A stretch of 64,000 nt of DNA from Salinimicrobium sp050750585 (GTDB lineage Bacteria; Bacteroidota; Bacteroidia; Flavobacteriales; Flavobacteriaceae). The notes beneath the pieces are model-generated. The model was not told where the DNA came from and did no database searches. It worked only from the letters and a program-made list of their open reading frames with translations. The stretch is taken from the NCBI RefSeq assembly GCF_050750585.1, contig NZ_JBOJLM010000015.1, forward strand, positions 1 to 64,000, given 5' to 3'. Positions 36,258-44,710 of this stretch are shown here, piece after piece. How positions within the stretch are numbered: position 1 is the first letter of the stretch; the number at the start of each line of letters is the position of its first letter. Position numbers and translations under genes: made by a program.

Positions 36258-37451
36258 ATGAACATACACGAATATCAGGGAAAAGAAATCTTGAGCAGCT
36301 TTGGTGTCCGCACTCAGCGCGGCATTGTTGCCCAGGACGCAAAAGAGGCAGTTGAGGCTGCAAAAAAACTTACCGAACAAACCGGTACTGGATGGCATGT
36401 CATTAAAGCCCAGGTGCACGCAGGTGGACGTGGAAAAGGCGGGGGAGTAAAACTTGCCAAGAACCTACAGGAAGTGGAAGATATTGCAGGGCAAATCATT
36501 GGGATGAACCTTGTTACTCCACAAACTTCTGCGGAAGGTAAAAAAGTACACCAGGTTTTGGTGGCCGAAGATGTATATTATCCCGGCGACAGCGAGCCAG
36601 AAGAATACTATATGTCTGTTCTTCTAAATCGCGCTACAGGTAAGAATATGATCATGTATTCTACAGAAGGAGGTATGGACATTGAAACAGTGGCCGAAGA
36701 AACTCCTCACCTGATATTTAATGAAGAGATTGATCCTGCTACAGGATTGCTGCCTTTCCAGGCAAGAAGGATTGCTTTCAACCTTGGTCTTAGTGGAAAT
36801 GCTTTTAAAGAAATGACCAAATTTGTAATGTCGCTTTACGAAGCCTTTACAAAGTCAGATAGTTCCCTTTTTGAGATTAACCCGGTGCTTAAGACGAGTG
36901 ATGATAAGATCATGGCCGTAGATGCCAAGGTGACTCTTGATGATAACGCACTTTTTCGTCATAAAGATTATGCAGAGATGCGTGATATTCGGGAAGAAAG
37001 CCCTGTTGAAGTGGAAGCTCGTGAAGTTGGGCTTAACTACGTAGACCTTGACGGAAACGTAGGATGTATGGTTAACGGCGCCGGATTGGCAATGGCTACC
37101 ATGGATCTTATTAAACAAGCCGGGGGAGAGCCTGCAAACTTCCTTGATGTAGGTGGTACCGCCGACGCAAAGAGAGTAGAAGAAGCTTTTAGACTTATCC
37201 TGAAGGATGAGAAAGTAAAAGCTATTTTGGTGAACATCTTTGGAGGAATCGTAAGATGTGACCGTGTGGCGCAGGGAATTGTAGATGCTTACAAAAATAT
37301 GGGCGACACTATCAATGTGCCTATTATTGTTCGTTTACAGGGAACCAATGCCGACATTGCCAAGGAATTGATCGACAACAGCGGACTTGATGTGTACAGT
37401 GCTGTCGAATTCCAGGAAGCAGCAGATAAAGTTCAGGAAGTGCTGGCTTAA
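36258..37451 (+). CDS. sucC: succinate-CoA ligase, beta subunit
   Basis: The 397-residue TCA-cycle enzyme subunit starts MNIHEYQGKEIL. It has an ATP-grasp domain (Q-V-H-A-G-G-R-G-K near residue 53) and the C-terminal CoA-ligase fold with N-F-L-D-V-G-G-T-A and N-I-F-G-G-I-V-R-C-D. Length is standard. The alpha subunit gene sucD is not adjacent: a terminator follows, which is common in flavobacteria. Confidence 0.98.
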   Translation: MNIHEYQGKEILSSFGVRTQRGIVAQDAKEAVEAAKKLTEQTGTGWHVIKAQVHAGGRGKGGGVKLAKNLQEVEDIAGQIIGMNLVTPQTSAEGKKVHQVLVAEDVYYPGDSEPEEYYMSVLLNRATGKNMIMYSTEGGMDIETVAEETPHLIFNEEIDPATGLLPFQARRIAFNLGLSGNAFKEMTKFVMSLYEAFTKSDSSLFEINPVLKTSDDKIMAVDAKVTLDDNALFRHKDYAEMRDIREESPVEVEAREVGLNYVDLDGNVGCMVNGAGLAMATMDLIKQAGGEPANFLDVGGTADAKRVEEAFRLILKDEKVKAILVNIFGGIVRCDRVAQGIVDAYKNMGDTINVPIIVRLQGTNADIAKELIDNSGLDVYSAVEFQEAADKVQEVLA

Positions 37452-37473
37452 TAAGACTTACATTTAAATAGAG

Positions 37474-37501
37474 AAAACCCCGGAATTTCCCGGGGTTTTT
37501 T
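37474..37501 (+). terminator. terminator of sucC
   Basis: AAAACCCCGG (37474-37483) pairs with CCGGGGTTTT (37490-37499), ending in a T run, 22 bp after the sucC stop. Confidence 0.9.
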
Positions 37502-37847
37502 CGTTTATAATATCTTCGGAAATAATTTACCTCGAATTTTCATCTGGGAAGATTTGATAAACATTCTGCAACATTTTCATAACCCAGAATCTTTCTTCGG
37601 AAGCAGGAATTAAATATTTTTATTCTGAAATGTAAAACAAAGAATAATGAAGGTGAAATCATCCTGAAGCTCTCAAAACATTCAATTTATCAGGTAATAA
37701 TATAAATACTAGAAAGAAATTACAGGCGGTTTTTTGGCTTAAAAGAAGCATTAGAGTGAAAAATAACTGTAACAATCAAATTGACAAATAGTCTCTAAAG
37801 TACAATCATCAATCAATCATTTAATATTAACCTTAAAACGAACAATT
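37502..37847. other. AT-rich gene-free leader region
   Basis: These 346 bp between the sucC terminator and the first small secreted protein hold no credible gene. The last 80 bp (TAACAATCAAATTGAC, then AATCATCAATCAATCA, then AAACGAACAATTATG) resemble the leader of the paralogue at 38425. This suggests that promoter and leader were duplicated with the gene. Confidence 0.5.
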
Positions 37848-38195
37848 ATGAAACGTTGTAAATCATTTTTAGCCGCTGTAGTGATGACCTTATCAACTGT
37901 AGCCTTTGCCGGCTCTCCTTCTTCTTTTGAATTTGAAGCAAAGACAGGTTCAATAAGTTATCAAATTGAACGAATGCTCTCCGATTCCGGTTTGGTTATA
38001 GAAGAAGATTTTACTGCAACTGTATTTTTTGTAATGACCAGTGCAAGAAAAATTAAGATCCTGCTAGTTGAATCCCCAAATGAAGAAGTCAATGCTTTTT
38101 TGAAGAAGCGACTTACCAATCAAAAGCTCCACGGCGATTCCTGGAAGTCTGAAAAAGTTTATGAACTGCCGGTAAGGGTGCAGGCCACAAGATAA
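37848..38195 (+). CDS. small secreted protein, paralogue 1
   Basis: The 115-residue product has a signal peptide (about 1-21, ending AFA-G). The mature part of about 90 residues contains I-E-R-M-L, a strand F-F-V-M-T, K-I-K-I-L-L-V-E-S, the shared N-E-E-V-N, and a final Y-E-L-P-V-R-V strand. The order helix-strand-strand-helix-strand faintly recalls the C-terminal domain of TonB; this is inference, as is any function. The next gene is a paralogue (about 230 bp downstream). A terminator follows each. Confidence 0.7.
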   Translation: MKRCKSFLAAVVMTLSTVAFAGSPSSFEFEAKTGSISYQIERMLSDSGLVIEEDFTATVFFVMTSARKIKILLVESPNEEVNAFLKKRLTNQKLHGDSWKSEKVYELPVRVQATR

Positions 38196-38197
38196 GT

Positions 38198-38227
38198 TCA
38201 AAATCCGGGGGAATACCCGGATTTTTT
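38198..38227 (+). terminator. terminator of secreted paralogue 1
   Basis: AAATCCGGG (38201-38209) pairs with CCCGGATTT (38216-38224), followed by T residues, just after the stop at 38195. Confidence 0.85.
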
Positions 38228-38424
38228 TATAGGCGCCTTTTCTTCATTTCTAATTCATTAATGATAACAACCAGAAAGCTGTTTTAGGAATCAAAAACCT
38301 TACATCAAAATGTGTGAAACTTTTGTTAAAAATATGTAACCGTGTAACAATCAGTATTTTTAAAAGTCTTTATAGTAAATCATCAATCATCAAATCGCAT
38401 CAATTAATCTAAAAAACGAACATC

Positions 38425-38763
38425 ATGAAAAATTTAAAACTGTTGCTGGTAATGTGTGTAATAATTCTTTCCTCATCTGTTTCAGCAAAGGAAATCAGGA
38501 ATCTCGCAAATCCCGATTCTGTCTCTGTTGAAGTTGAAAGAATGCTTGAGAACCTGGAATTAGCCAATCAATGTGAGGCACTTGAAATCACAATTTTCTT
38601 TTCTGTTTCTGAAGATCAGAAAATCCAGAGTTTGCAGGTTTCTTCTTCCAATGAGGAGGTGAATTCTTACATTCAAAAGCAATTGTCTAATGAGCAATTG
38701 CCTGTAGAAGCCTGGGTAAAAGGCAAAATTTATGAACTTACTGTAGTGAAGCGCATGAGTTAA
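38425..38763 (+). CDS. small secreted protein, paralogue 2
   Basis: The 112-residue product has a signal peptide (1-21, ending VSA-K). It shares with the upstream gene V-E-R-M-L, an F-F-S-V strand, K-I-Q-S-L-Q-V-S-S, S-N-E-E-V-N-S-Y-I, and a Y-E-L-T-V end. The leader also matches the paralogue (TAACAATCA, AATCATCAATCA, AAACGAACATCATG). Function is unknown. Independent terminators and leaders suggest separate but similarly controlled transcripts. Confidence 0.7.
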   Translation: MKNLKLLLVMCVIILSSSVSAKEIRNLANPDSVSVEVERMLENLELANQCEALEITIFFSVSEDQKIQSLQVSSSNEEVNSYIQKQLSNEQLPVEAWVKGKIYELTVVKRMS

Positions 38764-38789
38764 GTCAGGACCCATTAGCTTTAAAAGTA

Positions 38790-38819
38790 AAAAACCCGGA
38801 AGAATCACTCCGGGTTTTT
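38790..38819. terminator. terminator between secreted paralogue 2 and cysH
   Basis: AAAAACCCGGA (38790-38800) and TCCGGGTTTTT (38809-38819) form an 11-bp stem with A and T tails, so it can act for both convergent genes. Confidence 0.88.
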
Positions 38820-38821
38820 AT

Positions 38822-39511
38822 TTAAAGGTGTAAACCACATTCTGTTTTTGGATTGTTGTTCCAGCGGCCCGATCTTTCAACTCCCGGCGAAGTACAATGG
38901 GAACATCCAATAGAATGATATCCTTTCTTTACCAGTGGGTGAAAAGGTAACTGGTGTTTTTTAATGAATTCATCCCGCTCCTCTTTAGTAACGTCTAGCA
39001 GCGGATAAAACTTTAGGATGTCTCCGCGGTTCTCGAAGATATTGAGGCTAGCACGATGTTCGCTCTGCCATTCCATGAGTCCGCTTACCCAAACGGTATA
39101 TTTTGCCTTAACCAGATCAAGGGGTTTTACCTTGTTGATATGGCAACAAAAATCGGGATCTTTTTCCCAGGTCTTATCTTTTTGTGTAAACTCGTGTTCT
39201 TCTTTTAGGGCGCTTACAGATTTTACCTTGAGTCCGTAGAGATCAGTAAGTTTTTGCCTGTATTCCAGGGTTTCCCCGAAGTGGTATCCAGTATCAATAA
39301 AATATACCAGCTGGTCGCGGTTAACGTCTGAAAATAATTTTAAAAGGAAAGCCGAAGTAGCAGCAAAAGAGCTGGTAAGCATAACTTCGGCAAGATTAAA
39401 ATCGTTGTATAGTTCTTCGATCCTTTCGTGAAGGTCGAGCTTTCGGTATTTAAGATTCAGTCTGTCAACTTCGGCAGCCGTAACAGCTCTTTTTTCTGCA
39501 ACAATTTCCAT
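38822..39511 (-). CDS. cysH: phosphoadenylyl/adenylyl-sulfate reductase
   Basis: This 229-residue assimilatory sulfate-reduction enzyme makes sulfite from (P)APS. It has paired Cys122-Cys123 (F-C-C-H-I-N-K-V-K-P-L) and Cys203-x-x-Cys206, the four 4Fe-4S ligands of the APS-reductase type. The catalytic Cys225 is in the C-terminal K-T-E-C-G-L-H-L. The usual G-L-R-R-x-Q-S is G-L-M-E-W-Q-S here. Other sulfate-assimilation genes are not near. It is 3 bp downstream of the DUF1456 gene, so the two are probably cotranscribed. Confidence 0.94.
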   Translation of the reverse strand: MEIVAEKRAVTAAEVDRLNLKYRKLDLHERIEELYNDFNLAEVMLTSSFAATSAFLLKLFSDVNRDQLVYFIDTGYHFGETLEYRQKLTDLYGLKVKSVSALKEEHEFTQKDKTWEKDPDFCCHINKVKPLDLVKAKYTVWVSGLMEWQSEHRASLNIFENRGDILKFYPLLDVTKEERDEFIKKHQLPFHPLVKKGYHSIGCSHCTSPGVERSGRWNNNPKTECGLHL

Positions 39512-39514
39512 CGG

Positions 39515-39760
39515 CTATTTTTTGTCTTCTTTTTTAGGCATGGGTCCGCGTTTGTAGATTACCAGTCCGTTTAAAAAATTCCGAAGAAACTGGTCTCCAC
39601 ATTCCATGTATTTTGGGTGGTCTTCACTTCTAAAGATCGCACCAATTTCACTTTTTGTGACCTTGAAATCAACAAGGGAGCAAATGTGAACAATATCTTC
39701 ATCCCTTAGTTTTAAAGCAACTCGCAGCTTTTTGAAGATATCATTATTCGATAAAGGCAT
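39515..39760 (-). CDS. DUF1456 (YehS-like) single-domain protein
   Basis: The 81-residue protein matches one DUF1456 unit: N-x-D-I-F-K-K-L-R-V-A-L, I-x-S-L-V-D-F-K-V-T-K-S-E-I-G-A-I-F-R, and F-L-N-G-L-V-I-Y-K-R-G. E. coli YehS has two such units, so this is a half-length form with a short basic tail. Function is unknown. It is followed by cysH after 3 bp. Confidence 0.88.
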   Translation of the reverse strand: MPLSNNDIFKKLRVALKLRDEDIVHICSLVDFKVTKSEIGAIFRSEDHPKYMECGDQFLRNFLNGLVIYKRGPMPKKEDKK

Positions 39761-39857
39761 AGGTGAATTTTGAGCCGTAAAAGTACGTAACCTGAATTTA
39801 AAAATGAAGTTTGAGAGGTATAACTATAATATAAATAAACACCAGAGGATCCTAAAA

Positions 39858-39930
39858 TGTCATTTTGTCAGCATATTTCGGTAGAATTATGCCATAAAGT
39901 CTTGAATAGCCAGTTGGTATTTAATTTGCC
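39858..39930 (+). promoter_or_regulatory. possible hsp20 control region
   Basis: TGTCATTTTGTCA at 39858-39870 holds TGTCA twice as a spaced direct repeat. Downstream, TTG at 39902-39904 and TAATTTG at 39921-39927 could be a promoter pair with a 16-bp spacer. All lie in the 219 bp before the Hsp20 gene. The match to the -7 consensus is imperfect. Confidence 0.3.
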
Positions 39931-39979
39931 TTACACCGAATGAAAATCAAAAGAAGTTTAATCTCAAAATATTAATGTT

Positions 39980-40426
39980 ATGAACCTTATTAAAAGAAAC
40001 ACCGACAACTGGCTTCCATCTATTTTTGATGATATGTTCAAAACCGACTGGATGGACAATGGAAATTCAGGAATGAACCGTATTGGTACCAGCGTTCCCG
40101 CTGTGAATATTTCTGAAAATGATGATGCTTTTACTCTCGAGCTTGCAGCGCCAGGTATGACCAAAAAGGATTTTAATCTTGAACTGGACAACGGCGTACT
40201 CACAATTTCTGCGGAAGAAAAGAAAGAGGAAGAGAAAAAAGACAATGGTGGTAGGTTTACCCGCCGCGAGTTTAGCTATACCAGCTTCAAAAGGGCTTTT
40301 AGTCTTCCAGATAGCGTACAAGCCGACAAGATTTCCGCCGAGTACAAAGAAGGGGTCTTGATGATCAACCTTCCTAAACGTGAAGATGCAAAGGTACAGG
40401 CAAAACGCGTGATTGAGATTGGTTAA
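39980..40426 (+). CDS. Hsp20/alpha-crystallin small heat-shock protein
   Basis: The 148-residue chaperone holds unfolded proteins. The alpha-crystallin domain spans about residues 35-125: P-A-V-N-I-S-E-N-D-D, L-E-L-A-A-P-G-M-T-K-K-D-F, L-D-N-G-V-L-T-I-S-A-E, F-S-Y-T-S-F-K-R-A-F, and the G-V-L-M-I-N-L-P-K signature. A short C-terminal tail ends in KRVIEIG, including an I-E-I motif of the IxI type for oligomer contacts. It stands alone with its own upstream region and a weak terminator. Confidence 0.97.
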   Translation: MNLIKRNTDNWLPSIFDDMFKTDWMDNGNSGMNRIGTSVPAVNISENDDAFTLELAAPGMTKKDFNLELDNGVLTISAEEKKEEEKKDNGGRFTRREFSYTSFKRAFSLPDSVQADKISAEYKEGVLMINLPKREDAKVQAKRVIEIG

Positions 40427-40454
40427 TTATCTAAGTCAGATTTAATGAACTATT

Positions 40455-40482
40455 AAAAAAGCATCTTTTAGGGCGCTTTTTT
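40455..40482. terminator. weak terminator after hsp20
   Basis: AAAAAAGC (40455-40462) and GCTTTTTT (40475-40482) can pair across a 12-base interior. The stem is short in G-C, and the site overlaps the stop of the convergent surface-protein gene. Confidence 0.5.
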
Positions 40483-41692
40483 ATTTGTCCAGCAAAATCC
40501 ATCGGTTCCCGGCGCTTTGAATGAGGTATTTCTGTCCCGGAGCAATCGAGTTAACTGTGGTGTTTGTAGTAATGTCAAAAAGATCGTTACTGCCAATAAA
40601 TTCGAGGGTTTTAATAGTATTCCCCGGCCAGTTGAGCAGGTAGATAAGACGACCTTTATTGGTAGCTGCATCGGGAATGACAATGCTGCTCACCTGATTG
40701 TTGATGCGCAAAGAATAGGCTTCCGGAGGGATTAGGAAAGCTCCGGTGCCCGAAGCGGTAGAAGAATAAGTTCCAGAGTTAGCATATTTCCATGTTACCA
40801 GTCCGTTGGCGTCTGTCATAAGTACCTGGTCTACTGCCCCGCGCGTATCGGGCAGGATGTAATCATTTCCGGTAGTTCCTATGCCCACCCTTCCTGCAAA
40901 GTATCCTGCAAATACCTTTTTTGGATCGTTACCCAGGGCTGTACTGTAAATGCCATAGACAAAGCCGTTGCCCTGTTCGGTGCCAATTTCATTGTAGATC
41001 CCGTAATGGTTTTTGGTGGAGCCAAAGGTCTTTCCTACATCATTGTAGATCCCGTAGATCTCTTCGTTTGTATTTTGATTTACTTCATTGAAGATTCCGT
41101 AGTGAATACCAATGCCTGCAGCACTAACCGAGCTTTTTATGCCGTACTTTTTATCGGCGGTTGCTGTGTTGTTACTACTTAAAAGGCCATACGTGACGTT
41201 CTTTGTGGTTGAGCTGGCATTTTCTACTTCCAACGGAGTGCGAATATTATGATCTTCCTGATTATCTATCATTACTTTTAGTTTCACATTTTGGGAAGAG
41301 CCGCCTATACTTACATTTCCTTTTCTAAATACAGCATCATCGGGGCTGGTTGAGGGGGAGGTGGTTCCTGTTTTATAAAAGTCGGAAGTAGCCTTGCCAC
41401 CCACGCCCTGCCAGTTGCCGGTAACCGAATCCCACCAGTAAAATCCCGGTAAAAATTGCCCTTTTTGAGAGGTAAGAAAAACCAGCATTCCCTGTTGTTC
41501 CGCTGTGGGATTAGTATTTGGAAAATTGTTGATCCGCGGGATGAGAATACCGTCGGTGGGTTCAGGAGAATTAGGATTTTCGGTGTGGATATCCAGTTGA
41601 GCTTTTGGATCATAAGTATTGATTCCCACCTGAGCATATGTTTTTGAGTAAAACAGCATCAGGAAAATCCCCGTTATCAGAAGCTTGTGCAC
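40481..41692 (-). CDS. secreted surface-type protein with V-G-I-N-T repeats start
   Basis: The 403-residue product has a signal peptide (to about Ala20). The mature protein starts Q-V-G-I-N-T-Y-D-P-K-A-Q-L-D-I-H, a start shared by many Bacteroidota surface proteins that look like tail-fibre or adhesin stalks. It is rich in Asn, Gly and Thr, with repeats of Y-G-I-Y-N-E/S (YGIFNEV, YGIYNDV, YGIYNEI, YGIYSTA) at about residues 190-255. A C-terminal head follows with GTGAFLIPPEAYSL. Function is unknown; adhesion is a guess. Confidence 0.68.
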   Translation of the reverse strand: MHKLLITGIFLMLFYSKTYAQVGINTYDPKAQLDIHTENPNSPEPTDGILIPRINNFPNTNPTAEQQGMLVFLTSQKGQFLPGFYWWDSVTGNWQGVGGKATSDFYKTGTTSPSTSPDDAVFRKGNVSIGGSSQNVKLKVMIDNQEDHNIRTPLEVENASSTTKNVTYGLLSSNNTATADKKYGIKSSVSAAGIGIHYGIFNEVNQNTNEEIYGIYNDVGKTFGSTKNHYGIYNEIGTEQGNGFVYGIYSTALGNDPKKVFAGYFAGRVGIGTTGNDYILPDTRGAVDQVLMTDANGLVTWKYANSGTYSSTASGTGAFLIPPEAYSLRINNQVSSIVIPDAATNKGRLIYLLNWPGNTIKTLEFIGSNDLFDITTNTTVNSIAPGQKYLIQSAGNRWILLDK

Positions 41693-41782
41693 AAGTTGAT
41701 CTTTTTATTGGGGAGGCACTAATGAGAGTCAATATACTTATTTATCTCATTGAACAGCAGGATTATATATAAATTTTAACAT

Positions 41783-43786
41783 CTAAGAAGCCTCTTTGAC
41801 TTTCTCCTGAAGCATTTTTATTTCATCCCTAAGTTTTGCAGCGGTCATAAAGTCCAGTTCTTTGGCTGCAGCTTCCATAGCCTTTCTTTTTTCCCTGATG
41901 CGCTTTTCTAATTGAGGTTTGCTGAAGTATTCTGTTTCTGCTTCGGCAGCTTTTAGATCTGGAGCGACTTCATATACATAAGGTTCAGGTTTTTTGCCCA
42001 CCAGCATATTTTCAAACGACTTCTTTAAGGCGGTTGGGGTAATGTTGTTCTTTTCGTTGTACTGAAGTTGCTTTTCGCGCCTGTATTCCGTCTGGTCAAT
42101 AGTTTTTTGCATACTGTCCGTAATCTTGTCGGCATACATGATGGCTTTTCCTTCCAGGTGGCGTGCGGCACGACCAATGGTTTGGGTAAGCGACCTGTTG
42201 CTTCGTAAAAATCCTTCCTTATCAGCATCGAGAATTGCCACCAGAGAAACTTCAGGAAGATCAAGGCCTTCCCGTAGCAGGTTCACTCCCACGAGTACGT
42301 CAAAAATGCCTTTTCTGAGGTCCTGCATAATTTCTACCCGCTCTAAAGTGTCAACATCGCTATGAATGTATCGACAACGGATATCAATCCTGGTTAAATA
42401 TTTGGTCAGTTCTTCGGCCATACGCTTGGTAAGGGTAGTAACAAGAATCCGTTGGTCCTTGTCAATCCTTAGCTGCATTTCTTCAATAAGATCATCTATC
42501 TGGTTAAGACTTGGGCGGACTTCTATGATGGGATCCAGTAAGCCGGTGGGCCTAATCACCTGCTCAATATACATTCCCTCTGTCTTCTGAAGCTCATAAT
42601 CGGCCGGGGTAGCACTTACGTAGATCACCTGATTTTGAAGTACTTCAAATTCCTCAAACTTCAAGGGGCGGTTATCCATAGCTGCCGGAAGCCTGAAGCC
42701 GTAATCTACAAGCGTCTCTTTTCTGGAGCGGTCACCGCCATACATGGCATGAACCTGCGGAATGGTCACGTGGCTCTCATCAACTACCATAAGGTAATCA
42801 TCGGGAAAATAATCCAGCAGGCAGAAAGGTCGTGTACCCGGAGGTCTTCCGTCAAGATATCGGGAATAATTCTCAATACCCGAGCAATACCCGAGTTCCC
42901 TGATCATTTCAAGATCAAAATTGGTGCGTTCATCCAGCCTCTTTGCTTCGAGATGCTTTCCAATCTCCTGGAAATAACCAACCTGCTTTACCAGGTCATC
43001 CTGTATATCTTTTATAGCGCCCTGTAAAACATCAGGGGAGGTAACAAACATGTTTGCCGGATAAATATTGAGTCGGTCGTACTTTTCGATCACGTCGTTG
43101 GTAGCGGGATCAAAAGCTTCTATTTCTTCAATCTCATCTCCAAAAAAGTGAATTCTGAAAGCATTATCAGCATAGCTCGGAAAGATATCTACGGTGTCGC
43201 CTTTAATGCGGAAATTTCCGTGGGTGAACTCTGCTTCAGTCCTTGAATATAAACTTTGTACCAACTTGTGCAGCAGCTTTGTTCGTGAGATTACCATGTC
43301 TCTTTCTATGGAAACCACGTTCTTTTTGAATTCCACCGGATTCCCGATTCCGTAGAGACAGGAAACTGAAGCCACAACAATCACGTCTCTTCTTCCGGAG
43401 AGGAGGGAAGAAGTGGTGCTGAGCCGCAATTTTTCAATCTCTTCGTTAATAGAAAGATCTTTTTCTATGTAAGTACCCGATGAAGGAATAAAAGCTTCAG
43501 GCTGGTAATAATCGTAGTAACTCACAAAATATTCCACCGCATTTTCGGGGAAAAATTGCTTAAATTCAGAATAGAGCTGGGCTGCAAGCGTCTTATTATG
43601 GGCAAGAACCAAAGTGGGTTTTTGCACTTCTTCGATCACATTAGCGACCGTAAAAGTTTTTCCAGATCCTGTTACCCCCAACAGGGTTTGGTACCTTTCT
43701 TTATTATTAATACCGCCTACCAGCTGCTTTATAGCCTGCGGCTGATCGCCTGTAGGTTTAAAATCGGACTTTACTTTGAATTTCAT
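41783..43786 (-). CDS. uvrB: excinuclease ABC subunit B
   Basis: This 667-residue helicase-like subunit of nucleotide excision repair has Walker A in L-G-V-T-G-S-G-K-T (about residues 36-44). The beta-hairpin is around Y-Y-D-Y-Y-Q-P-E-A-F-I-P. Later helicase motifs include DESHVT, V-S-A-T-P and the Q-T-I-G-R-A-A-R box. A C-terminal UVR motif (residues about 625-662) binds UvrC. All parts are present at normal length. It is a single gene. Confidence 0.98.
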   Translation of the reverse strand: MKFKVKSDFKPTGDQPQAIKQLVGGINNKERYQTLLGVTGSGKTFTVANVIEEVQKPTLVLAHNKTLAAQLYSEFKQFFPENAVEYFVSYYDYYQPEAFIPSSGTYIEKDLSINEEIEKLRLSTTSSLLSGRRDVIVVASVSCLYGIGNPVEFKKNVVSIERDMVISRTKLLHKLVQSLYSRTEAEFTHGNFRIKGDTVDIFPSYADNAFRIHFFGDEIEEIEAFDPATNDVIEKYDRLNIYPANMFVTSPDVLQGAIKDIQDDLVKQVGYFQEIGKHLEAKRLDERTNFDLEMIRELGYCSGIENYSRYLDGRPPGTRPFCLLDYFPDDYLMVVDESHVTIPQVHAMYGGDRSRKETLVDYGFRLPAAMDNRPLKFEEFEVLQNQVIYVSATPADYELQKTEGMYIEQVIRPTGLLDPIIEVRPSLNQIDDLIEEMQLRIDKDQRILVTTLTKRMAEELTKYLTRIDIRCRYIHSDVDTLERVEIMQDLRKGIFDVLVGVNLLREGLDLPEVSLVAILDADKEGFLRSNRSLTQTIGRAARHLEGKAIMYADKITDSMQKTIDQTEYRREKQLQYNEKNNITPTALKKSFENMLVGKKPEPYVYEVAPDLKAAEAETEYFSKPQLEKRIREKRKAMEAAAKELDFMTAAKLRDEIKMLQEKVKEAS

Positions 43787-43873
43787 AGACTTTTTTGCTG
43801 ACCTGCAAAAATAGCCAATTTTGGAGCTACCAACAAATATTGCCGGTTCCTAAAAAGTTTAAAATCAGGTTAA

Positions 43874-44710
43874 TTAAAGATCCCTCTTCTTCAGAAGTAA
43901 ATAAGACAGGTAAACGAAAATTACGATCCACAACACCACGATAAGAAGCTGGTACCAGTGGATGGAATAGTCTTTAGTGATCTCTGAACCCAGTTGTGTG
44001 GCTGCCGATTGTACTGCGTTGAGCCTTGAGAAAGGTTCTCTTACCAACAAAGCCATAGATTCTAACGGAAAGAACTGCGCAATGTTTTCAGCAATATTAG
44101 AATCCCTGAAGATCTTGTACTCCATAACGCCTCTCACAATACTTTCCATGATCCACCAAATGAACAGGAAACCCAGCGCAAAAGCCGATCTTTTCACCAA
44201 AATTCCGAGGAACATACAGAAGGCGAAAAATCCTGTGAGCTTAATGAAATAGGCCAGCAGGTATTCCATGTCTGAAAAGATGATGGAAATTTCGGTATAA
44301 TCTGAAAAAGAAAGCCCCAGAATAAGGGAAACTACAAAGAGAAAGATGGTAGATAAAAAGGCAAAAGTAACTACAGTAAGAAATTTAGAGAGCACGAATT
44401 CTTTCTTGCTGAGACCATCAATGAGGTTCTGTTTTATTGTGCGGTTACTGTATTCATTAGACATCATAGATACGATGACTATCGCCAGGAACAGCTTTAA
44501 AGTGGCAGCGATGTAGCTGTTAAAATGCCAGATGTAAGGGAAATTAAAGATCCCCTGATCGGCCAGTCTGAAATTCACATTCCCGAAGTTGAATTCTATG
44601 GAAGCGATAAGCGCAATAAAAGTAATGAGTATAAAATAAGTTGTAATTAGAACCCTGGAAGATTTACTAAAACGAAGTTTGTGATATTCTATATTGAGTA
44701 ATCGTAGCAT
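43874..44710 (-). CDS. ABC-2 type transporter permease
   Basis: The 278-residue protein has about six membrane helices (for example VLITTYFILITFIALIA and the C-terminal LLIVVLWIVIFVYLSYLLL). The S-N-E-Y-S-N-R-T-I-K-Q-N motif is typical of ABC-2 permeases of the export type. It is the partner of the ATPase gene, whose last base it shares (44710). Substrate is unknown; small molecules or antimicrobial peptides are usual for the family. Confidence 0.88.
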   Translation of the reverse strand: MLRLLNIEYHKLRFSKSSRVLITTYFILITFIALIASIEFNFGNVNFRLADQGIFNFPYIWHFNSYIAATLKLFLAIVIVSMMSNEYSNRTIKQNLIDGLSKKEFVLSKFLTVVTFAFLSTIFLFVVSLILGLSFSDYTEISIIFSDMEYLLAYFIKLTGFFAFCMFLGILVKRSAFALGFLFIWWIMESIVRGVMEYKIFRDSNIAENIAQFFPLESMALLVREPFSRLNAVQSAATQLGSEITKDYSIHWYQLLIVVLWIVIFVYLSYLLLKKRDL

